A stretch of 13,174 nucleotides of DNA from JAFGOM01 sp964428385. GTDB taxonomy: Archaea > Halobacteriota > Methanomicrobia > Methanomicrobiales > Methanospirillaceae. The DNA lies in assembly GCA_964428385.1 (NCBI GenBank), contig CAYRYR010000075.1, positions 1 to 13,174 on the forward strand, given 5' to 3'. Position numbers and translations under genes: made by a program. The notes beneath the pieces were generated by a model. It ran no database searches, had not been told where the DNA came from, and saw only the letters and a list, made by a program, of their open reading frames with translations. The stretch's first letter is position 1; each line of letters opens with the position of its first letter. Below, piece after piece: positions 6,689-13,174 of the stretch.

Positions 6689-7737
6689 TGCTTCATATTG
6701 ATAACGTCTCATTAGATCTTGGTAATTTTCACATTACTTCACTCTCTTTAACAATAGACAAACCAGAGTACTGGGTGATTATCGGTCCCTCTGGTGCAGG
6801 AAAGACAATCCTTCTTGAAATGATAGCCGGCATCCATCACCCCCGACAGGGAAAAATTCTCTATGAAGGAAGAGATATTACCCATGATCTTCCAAGAGAC
6901 CGGCATATTGCCATGATGTACCAGGATATCATGCTCTTTCCCCATATGACAGTTAGAGAGAATATTTTATTCAGCATGAAAATCAGGCACAAGGAAGATA
7001 AAGAGAGTGAACAGCAGTTTTTGACCCTTGTTGAAACGCTCGGGATAGGTGATCTCCTCTCCCGCAGTCCGGCAACCCTCTCCGGAGGGGAGGCTCAACG
7101 AGTAGCACTTGCAAGAGCATTGATACAACAGCCACGTCTGCTCCTTCTTGATGAGCCTCTGTCTGCACTCGATTCAATGACCAGGGAGCGGCTGAGACAA
7201 GAGATACGAAAAATACACAAACGACTATTAATTCCGATTATTCATATCACACATCACTTTGAAGATGTGTACGCTCTCGCCGATAAAGTTGCAATCATGC
7301 AGGACGGACAAGTGGTTCAGACTGGAAAACCTGAAGAGGTATTTTTACATCCTTGTACTCCGTATGTCGCAGAAATTTGCGGAACTGAGAATATCTTCAG
7401 AGGAGAGGCCATTAGTAAGGAACAAGGATCATTGTTGATCCTGGGCGATCTTCGCGTTCCTATAAACGGCTGCTATTTGGGGCCTGTAGTAGTAACTCTT
7501 CGTGCAGAAGATATCATCATCTCCCTTGAACCGTTTCAATCCAGTGCACGCCATACACTTCCTGCCAGAGTTGTGGAACTCATCTCTGCCGGACCATTTA
7601 TCAGGGTAGTTCTCGACTGCAAAATCCGAATTATAGCTATGGTGACCAGAACCAGCTGCGAGGAATTATCACTTCAGCCAGGCTGTCAAATCTATGCCAC
7701 ATTTAAAGAGTCAACAATCCATGTGATTCCTGTCTGA
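6688..7737 (+). CDS. modC: Molybdate/tungstate ABC transporter, ATPase with TOBE domain
   Basis: This 349-residue cytoplasmic ATPase powers ModB. Nucleotide-binding motifs are all present: Walker A GPSGAGKT (33-40), Q-loop Gln 79, signature LSGGEAQ (131-137), Walker B LLLLDE (151-156), D-loop SALD (159-162) and switch His 189. The C-terminal 80 or so residues form one TOBE domain: LRAEDIII, then SARHTLPARVVE, and a closing YATFKESTIHVI that matches the Mop-type oxyanion-binding end found in ModC and WtpC. That domain may allow inhibition of transport by bound molybdate or tungstate, as known for a methanogen ModBC. The start overlaps the modB stop by one base and has a GAGGGA ribosome-binding site. 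No T tract follows the stop before the convergent gene. Confidence 0.94.
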   Translation: MLHIDNVSLDLGNFHITSLSLTIDKPEYWVIIGPSGAGKTILLEMIAGIHHPRQGKILYEGRDITHDLPRDRHIAMMYQDIMLFPHMTVRENILFSMKIRHKEDKESEQQFLTLVETLGIGDLLSRSPATLSGGEAQRVALARALIQQPRLLLLDEPLSALDSMTRERLRQEIRKIHKRLLIPIIHITHHFEDVYALADKVAIMQDGQVVQTGKPEEVFLHPCTPYVAEICGTENIFRGEAISKEQGSLLILGDLRVPINGCYLGPVVVTLRAEDIIISLEPFQSSARHTLPARVVELISAGPFIRVVLDCKIRIIAMVTRTSCEELSLQPGCQIYATFKESTIHVIPV

Positions 7738-7954
7738 TACATAAAATACAAATCATCTATATTAATACTCATATCAGAAAAACTTGTTCAATTACCACCT
7801 AATCCAATGATAATAGACCAGAGAAAACACATTGATGAACCATAAAAGATCTTATTGATACCAGGGCATCGCAAGGAGAGTTGATCACCGGGCAGGAAAA
7901 TGACTAACTATTGGAAAAATGCAAATTTAATAAGCACGATTAAAAAACAGTATA
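7738..7954. other. Convergent intergenic region between modC and the TreS-Mak gene
   Basis: These 217 bp separate two genes that end toward each other. Only a minus-strand T tract near 7942 looks like a terminator. No reading frame longer than a few codons with a ribosome-binding site was seen. Confidence 0.45.
7942..7947 (-). terminator. Poly-T terminator of the TreS-Mak gene
   Basis: On the minus strand a T6 tract begins seven bases after the TAA of the fusion gene, with a further T-rich stretch about 30 bases on. This suits archaeal termination. There is no clear stem. Confidence 0.4.
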
Positions 7955-10900
7955 TTATTCACACAGGGTAAGATGCCTGGTGGAGATCCTTTCTGCAAGT
8001 ATTGCATTCAAAACTGCAATTGCAATATGAATTCTATCTGGTCTAATAGTCTTTATATATCCTATTTTCGTTATTGCCCGCTCAAGTGTATAAATACGGA
8101 GCAGAAGATCAAGATCATTGCTGTCTTTTGGAAAAAATTCAGCATCACGGATAACCGTGAGATAAGACGAAAGAAAACTTCTGGTTACACAGGACACCCA
8201 GAATTCTACCCATGGTTTTAAAAATACAACATCTTCCGGGCGTACCAGAGTTACCTGGGAAAACATGGAATAGGCGGAATAATGTAGTGACCATATCATC
8301 CCTGCAACATCCCGAAACGGGCAGTATTTCAGTCTTCGTTCGGTGAGGGGTTTTGTGGGATCACCTTCAAAATTCACAATGATAAAATCTTTGCCTGAAA
8401 ACAGGATGTTACCAAGATGATAATCCCCATGAATCCGTGTTTTCAGAGTTGATATCTTCTTTTTGATTATCGGCTGTAGTTCTTCGATAATATGTAATTC
8501 TGAAGCGATAAGATCTTTTATCACATCATGATGTATTTCAGGGATTTCATGAAGAGAGGAACTCATATTTCTGAATAGTAATCGGATCTGACTATGAAAA
8601 GCCTGATATAATGACCGCTGGTAGTGCAGAGTGAATGGTTCAGGGTCAAAATCAGGATTCCCTTGTGATGAAGCAAGTGCCAGATGAAGTTCTCCTGTTC
8701 GTTTACCTAATATATCCAACATATACAGACAGAACGGTCCGATAATGTCTTTTGCGATAACCGGAAGATCTGGTTCACTGATTAACAAATCTGCAGGGGT
8801 AATCGAACGAACCGCCAGGTCTTCACGCGTTGAGAGGACAGTATTAAAAAAACTTGTGACTGCATCCTCGGCAAATAGTATTCCATTCCCCTTGGTTTCG
8901 GCAGTCTCCTGAAGAACACCGATGACTCTTGATTCGGTCATTGGTTGTTTGTACTGGATAGATCCTGCATGTATCGGACAGTTTCTAAAGGGTGTCTGTT
9001 CATGAAGGAAATGGAGTGTCTCACAGGCAGGATTTTCTCCCTCCTCAAGTGAACGGTATAGTTTCAAAGATAACCCGTTTAAGGATATAATAAAATGACA
9101 TAATCCCTTCCCGGCATGAAGAAGAGGAGTTGATTGTTTCATCTGATGAGTAAGAAGAATTCGATACTTACGATCGATAAGAATTTTGATGGTCCCATTC
9201 ATTCCACGAATCATCTTCCTCCTGGCAATGAGAGAGAGAAAAATTTCTCTAAAGGTTCGGTCAAAATAACTTTCGCACAAAATTCCCTCCCTGGGACCGA
9301 AAATGAGGTGGGTTATAACATAATTGGGTACTTCCTGAATGATTTTCTGGGCATCGTCTCCCGATACTAATATAACCGGAAGATAAATGAGTCGTGTTGT
9401 ACCATCATGGAAAGTTTCTTCGAGGATGATAATATCTGATGGATTCAGATACGAAGTGCCTAATGGAATCTGTTCAAGGATCCGTATCCTTCCCTGGCCC
9501 TTTCTCTCCCATTTTGTATCATTCCATCTTTTAATATACAATTGAAGAATCTCTTCGATATATCGCCCCCCTTTAGATGTGATAAATCCCCCTTTTGTAG
9601 TTGTTAGTGAGAATGATGGTATGGATTTTAAGAAATCTTCCCGGGTAATCATTATTTTTTCGAGGATCTGGAACCAGAAATAATCATGGGGACCAATGGT
9701 GAGAGTATAAAGTTCTTCTTTGATAGGTGGAAATTTGTTCCCACTGAATATCTCTATCGGCACTGTTCCGGCACAGTCAGCAATTTCCAGCTGGACGAAT
9801 TGTGACGTTTTTGCGAGATTGACAATGACCAGTATCTTTTCATCCTGGTATTCCCTGAAAAAAGCAAGTACCTTCGGATTTTTGGTGTTTAAAAAAGTAA
9901 TACTACCTCTGCTGAATGCCCGGTTCTGCTTGGTAATGCCAATCAGACGTTTGATCCACCACAAGAATGAAGAAGGATTTCGTTGTTGGTTCTGGACATT
10001 TATTGCAAGATAATGATATTCAGGATCAATAATGACCGGAAGGTAGAGTTGTTGCGGATTGGAACGGGAGAATCCAGCATTCATATCTGAGTTCCACTGC
10101 ATTGGAGTTCTGACACCGTTACGGTCCCCAAGATAAAAATTGTCCCCCATTCCAATCTCATCACCATAATAGAGAATCCCAGTTCCCGGAAGCGAGAATA
10201 AAAGGACGTTCATGAGTTCCATCTCCCTCCGATCATTTCGCATGAGTGGAGCCAGTCTTCTTCGAATTCCTAAGTTTATTCTTTGGAGGGGATCTTTTGC
10301 ATAGACCTGGTACATATAGTCACGTTCTTCATCGGTTACCATCTCAAGAGTAAGTTCATCATGATTTCTGAGGAAAAGACCCCATTGACAGGAATCAGGT
10401 ATCTGGGGTGTCTGTTGAAGAATGTCTATGATAGGATAACTATCCTCCATCCGCAGGGAAAGGAATAACCTGGGCATAAGAGGAAAATGATATGCCATAT
10501 GGGCTTCATCTCCGGTACCGAAATAAAGTGCGGCATCTTCAGGCCATTGATTTGCCTCAGCAAGAAGCATTCGATCTTTAAATTTTGTATCCACATGTGC
10601 CCGCAAATCTTTGAGAAACTGGTGGGTCTCAGGAAGATTTTCACAATTTGTTCCTTCATCTTCAAAGAGATATGGTACTGCATCAAGTCGCATTCCGTCA
10701 ACACCAAGGTCAAACCAGAAATCAACAATCTCCAGAATGGCCTTTTTGACAGCAGGATTGTGATAATTCAAATCCGGCTGATGTGAATAGAACCGATGCC
10801 AGTAATATGCTTCTGCAATCGGATCCCATGACCAGTTCGATGATTCAAAGTCCTTAAATATGATTCTGGCCTCTCTGTATCGATCGACTGTATCACTCCA

Positions 10901-11329
10901 GACATAGAAATCTCTCCATTTGCTTCCTTTTTGAGATTTTCGCGCCCGTTGGAACCAAGGGTGTTGATCAGAGGTATGATTCAGACAGAATTCTATAATG
11001 ACCCGAATTTCTTTTTTATGTGCCTCATACAAAAAATGTGTAAAGTCGTGTAATGTACCGTAATCAGGGTGGACATTATAGTAATCAGAAATGTCATATC
11101 CATCATCCTTTAATGGGGATGGATAGAATGGGAGCAACCAGACGGCAGTAATTCCTAAATCCTTAAGATATTCAAGTTTTTGTGTTAGGCCGGTAAAATC
11201 ACCAGTACCATCCCCATCACTATCAAAAAATGCTCTTACATGAACTTCGTAAATGATGGCATCTTTATACCAGAAATGTTCGTTTTTGAAGAGATTATGT
11301 GATTCTTTCTGTTTTCTACTTGTTCCCAT
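7955..11329 (-). CDS. treS: Trehalose synthase (GH13) fused to maltokinase
   Basis: This 1124-residue cytosolic fusion has two parts. Residues 1 to about 558 are a GH13 trehalose synthase (maltose/trehalose isomerase): YEVHVRAFFDSDGDGTGD, nucleophile Asp 216 in GMRLDAVPY, acid/base Glu 258 in LLAEANQWPED, third acid Asp 324 in RNHDE, and the TreS-typical GDRNGVRTPMQW. In region I the usual Asp of DxxxNH is Glu 113. Residues about 559-1124 are a maltokinase domain, which phosphorylates maltose to maltose 1-phosphate: N-lobe LKLYRSLEEGENP, catalytic loop RIHGDYHLGN (Asp 969) and TERRLKYCPFRDVAGM. The metal-binding motif normally IDFEGE reads VNFEGD, with Asn 986 in place of Asp, which may impair the kinase. 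A TTG start at 11347 is possible, but ATG 11329 has AAAGGAG five bases upstream and is preferred. The gene lies 290 bp downstream of malQ, consistent with maltose, trehalose and glycogen metabolism. Confidence 0.93.
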   Translation of the reverse strand: MGTSRKQKESHNLFKNEHFWYKDAIIYEVHVRAFFDSDGDGTGDFTGLTQKLEYLKDLGITAVWLLPFYPSPLKDDGYDISDYYNVHPDYGTLHDFTHFLYEAHKKEIRVIIEFCLNHTSDQHPWFQRARKSQKGSKWRDFYVWSDTVDRYREARIIFKDFESSNWSWDPIAEAYYWHRFYSHQPDLNYHNPAVKKAILEIVDFWFDLGVDGMRLDAVPYLFEDEGTNCENLPETHQFLKDLRAHVDTKFKDRMLLAEANQWPEDAALYFGTGDEAHMAYHFPLMPRLFLSLRMEDSYPIIDILQQTPQIPDSCQWGLFLRNHDELTLEMVTDEERDYMYQVYAKDPLQRINLGIRRRLAPLMRNDRREMELMNVLLFSLPGTGILYYGDEIGMGDNFYLGDRNGVRTPMQWNSDMNAGFSRSNPQQLYLPVIIDPEYHYLAINVQNQQRNPSSFLWWIKRLIGITKQNRAFSRGSITFLNTKNPKVLAFFREYQDEKILVIVNLAKTSQFVQLEIADCAGTVPIEIFSGNKFPPIKEELYTLTIGPHDYFWFQILEKIMITREDFLKSIPSFSLTTTKGGFITSKGGRYIEEILQLYIKRWNDTKWERKGQGRIRILEQIPLGTSYLNPSDIIILEETFHDGTTRLIYLPVILVSGDDAQKIIQEVPNYVITHLIFGPREGILCESYFDRTFREIFLSLIARRKMIRGMNGTIKILIDRKYRILLTHQMKQSTPLLHAGKGLCHFIISLNGLSLKLYRSLEEGENPACETLHFLHEQTPFRNCPIHAGSIQYKQPMTESRVIGVLQETAETKGNGILFAEDAVTSFFNTVLSTREDLAVRSITPADLLISEPDLPVIAKDIIGPFCLYMLDILGKRTGELHLALASSQGNPDFDPEPFTLHYQRSLYQAFHSQIRLLFRNMSSSLHEIPEIHHDVIKDLIASELHIIEELQPIIKKKISTLKTRIHGDYHLGNILFSGKDFIIVNFEGDPTKPLTERRLKYCPFRDVAGMIWSLHYSAYSMFSQVTLVRPEDVVFLKPWVEFWVSCVTRSFLSSYLTVIRDAEFFPKDSNDLDLLLRIYTLERAITKIGYIKTIRPDRIHIAIAVLNAILAERISTRHLTLCE

Positions 11330-11334
11330 ATTTT

Positions 11335-11341
11335 CTCCTTT
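11335..11341 (-). promoter_or_regulatory. Ribosome-binding site of the TreS-Mak gene
   Basis: AAAGGAG on the minus strand lies five bases before ATG 11329. It decides the start against the upstream in-frame TTG at 11347, which would place this site inside the gene. Confidence 0.7.
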
Positions 11342-11407
11342 CTTCAAACACGACCAGAGTTATATCACGATCCCGCATTGGTGATTTTATGCATATTTCC
11401 TCGTGAG

Positions 11408-11441
11408 ATACATAATGTATAATTCTTATTTTTAATAAGAA
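11408..11441. repeat. Two adjacent inverted repeats upstream of the TreS-Mak gene
   Basis: ATACAT and ATGTAT (11408-11420) form a 6-bp dyad around one base. TTCTTAT and ATAAGAA (11423-11441) form a perfect 7-bp dyad around TTTTA. Both sit 80-110 bases upstream of the gene start, where a promoter and operator would be expected. The AT-rich composition makes chance dyads fairly likely. Confidence 0.35.
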
Positions 11442-11619
11442 CCCAGCAGACGAAAAACCGTCTTAATAACTTTTCTTATTTTGGTACCCGAAAGATAGAA
11501 TAATTTGATATTAGATAGACATGCAAAAATATCTTTACCATTCCAGCAGATTGTTGTATGAACAGGGATATACTTCTTTTCGCATAACAGATCTACTTTT
11601 TTTGTTTATAATACAATAC

Positions 11620-13116
11620 TTATATTCGACCATAAATTTCAGTCAGATTTCTTAAACGTAGGGAAATTTCACTGGTTAACTGGCCTGGATCTAGTTTCCA
11701 AATCCAGTTTCCGGCATTTATTCCGGGTTGGTTCATTCGTGATTTTACACCGAGATTGAGAAGATCCTGTACAGGTATAATTGCCGTGTTTGCTACGCTC
11801 ATCATGGCCATCCTGATAAGAATCATATTAATTTCATCTGCTGAAACTTCCCGTCCTACATATGCAAAAAGGTTTTTCTTCTCCTCAACAGATGCTTCGA
11901 TTGCAAACCATGCCTGAATGGGATTATTATCATGGGTGCCGGTATACACGATTCGATCTCGTGTGATGTTATGCGGAATATAGGGATTTTCAGCCATTCC
12001 TTTACCAAATGCAAAAAGCAACACATCCATTCCAGGAATTGAAAATTCTCTAAGTACTTCCCTGACATCAGGGGTTATAATTCCGAGATCTTCTGCGATA
12101 ATAGGAAGATAAGGAAATTTTCTTACCAGGTTTCTCAGAAAATCTTTTGCCGGTGCCATAACCCACCGACCATTGATTGCAGTCTCAGAACCTGCCGGGA
12201 TCTCCCAAAACTCAATGAGGCCCCGGAAATGATCAATACGTACATAATCGATATGATTAATAAGGTGCTCTATTCTGCGAATCCACCATGAATACTTATT
12301 TTTTTCCATCTCCTCCCAATTATAGATAGGATTGTTCCATACCTGTCCGGTTTCGCTAAAATAATCAGGGGGAACACCTGCAATTACGAATGGTTTTTGT
12401 TCTGCGTTCAGTTTGAATAACCCAGGATTTGTCCAGACATCAGCACTGTCATAATCCACATATATCGGGATATCTCCTATGAGGAGGATACCTTTGCTCT
12501 TACATGTTTTTCGTAATCTGTCCCATTGAATACTGAAGAGATACTGAAGGAACTGTTCCCTTTGGATCCCCTCATACTCTTTTCGTTTCATCTCATTGAT
12601 GGCTTCAGCTTGATACAATTTGAGTTTAAGAGGCCAGTCCCCCCAGGTGGCAGGAGCATATCTTTTTCTTAATGCCACAAATAGAGCATAGTTATCAAGC
12701 CACCATGCATTCTTTTCACAAAAATCAGAAAACCCCTCTGAACCACCCTTACTCATAAAACGTTCATATGCAATGGAAAAAAGGGTTTCTTTATAGGAAA
12801 TAACAGAGGCGAAATCAACATAATCCTTTGGAAATGCCGGAATTGGATCCAGATCCGTTTTCTCAAGAAATCCATCCGAAATCATGCGTTCAGGGCTGAT
12901 AAGCAAAGGATTGTAAGCGAAGGCTGAAAGAGCATGATATGGTGAGTTGTCATATTTCGGATCTGTTGGATGAATAGGAAGGATCTGCCAATATCTCTGT
13001 CCTGCATCTGCAAGAAATTGAAGAAAATCATCTGAAGCAGGGCCAAGATCTCCAATTCCAAATCGTGATGACAATGATGTAATGTGGAGAAGAAGTCCGT
13101 TTCCTCTGGTATTCAT
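11620..13116 (-). CDS. malQ: 4-alpha-glucanotransferase (amylomaltase), GH77
   Basis: The enzyme transfers alpha-1,4-glucan segments between maltodextrins, releasing glucose, in the cytosol. At 498 residues it has the usual length of a compact amylomaltase. It starts with the family N-terminus GLLLHITSLSSRFGIGDLG. GVPPDYFSETGQVWNNPIYNW (residues 248-268) is the hallmark GH77 loop, with Asn where Gly is usual before NP. The catalytic residues are the nucleophile Asp 295 in VRIDHFRGL, acid/base Glu 342 in IIAEDLG, and Asp 396 in GTHDNNP. ATG 13116 is preceded at seven bases by GGTGA, which matches the archaeal anti-Shine-Dalgarno sequence. It is followed on the same strand by the TreS-Mak gene, so its maltose-level products would feed that enzyme. 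A gap of 290 bp with AT-rich DNA suggests the two genes can be transcribed separately. Confidence 0.96.
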   Translation of the reverse strand: MNTRGNGLLLHITSLSSRFGIGDLGPASDDFLQFLADAGQRYWQILPIHPTDPKYDNSPYHALSAFAYNPLLISPERMISDGFLEKTDLDPIPAFPKDYVDFASVISYKETLFSIAYERFMSKGGSEGFSDFCEKNAWWLDNYALFVALRKRYAPATWGDWPLKLKLYQAEAINEMKRKEYEGIQREQFLQYLFSIQWDRLRKTCKSKGILLIGDIPIYVDYDSADVWTNPGLFKLNAEQKPFVIAGVPPDYFSETGQVWNNPIYNWEEMEKNKYSWWIRRIEHLINHIDYVRIDHFRGLIEFWEIPAGSETAINGRWVMAPAKDFLRNLVRKFPYLPIIAEDLGIITPDVREVLREFSIPGMDVLLFAFGKGMAENPYIPHNITRDRIVYTGTHDNNPIQAWFAIEASVEEKKNLFAYVGREVSADEINMILIRMAMMSVANTAIIPVQDLLNLGVKSRMNQPGINAGNWIWKLDPGQLTSEISLRLRNLTEIYGRI

Positions 13117-13123
13117 ACTGGTT

Positions 13124-13128
13124 TCACC
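13124..13128 (-). promoter_or_regulatory. Ribosome-binding site of malQ
   Basis: GGTGA on the minus strand lies seven bases before ATG 13116 and supports that start. The promoter itself would be in the last few dozen bases of the window; an AT-rich stretch AATTTTTAA near 13160 is a weak TATA candidate. Confidence 0.5.
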
Positions 13129-13174
13129 GTATGAAACAATATTGCTCCGGGAAAATGGTTAAAAATTTCGGTAA

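Overview
The window looks like archaeal chromosome, most probably from a methanogen of the order Methanomicrobiales (Methanospirillum-like). That assignment is an inference. It rests on protein character, AT-rich intergenic DNA with poly-T stops, translation starts that often lack a Shine-Dalgarno sequence, and GGTGA or GGAG Shine-Dalgarno sites where one exists. No rRNA, tRNA, CRISPR array, transposase or insertion-sequence end was seen.

Layout, left to right. (1) The last 24 codons of an unidentified plus-strand gene (3-77). (2) A 14-helix drug/H+ antiporter of the DHA2/EmrB type (323-1813). (3) A gene graveyard of about 2.5 kb. It holds a secreted type-B carboxylesterase broken by at least six lesions (2142-3586), an antisense N-terminal scrap of a SAM methyltransferase (3639-3873), and about 750 bp of AT-rich DNA with several perfect palindromes but no convincing gene (3874-4620). 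(4) A complete molybdate/tungstate ABC importer: modA (4621-5490), then an unusually long 391-bp gap with a poly-T stop and a hairpin, then the tightly coupled modB and modC (5882-7737). (5) Two minus-strand alpha-glucan genes, convergent with the importer: malQ (13116-11620) and, after 290 bp, a trehalose synthase-maltokinase fusion (11329-7955).

How the genes work together. The Mod importer would feed the Mo/W enzymes that methanogens depend on, such as formylmethanofuran dehydrogenase (family knowledge, not visible here). MalQ disproportionates maltodextrins. TreS interconverts maltose and trehalose, and maltokinase would make maltose 1-phosphate for a GlgE-type glycogen route, so the pair suggests storage-glucan and trehalose metabolism. 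The partner genes glgE and glgB are not in the window.

The most notable points are an Asp-to-Asn change at the predicted metal-binding DFE motif of the maltokinase domain, the heavily mutated esterase with two mutually compensating frameshifts, the antisense methyltransferase remnant, and the palindromes around the mod genes. No clearly new multi-gene system was found.
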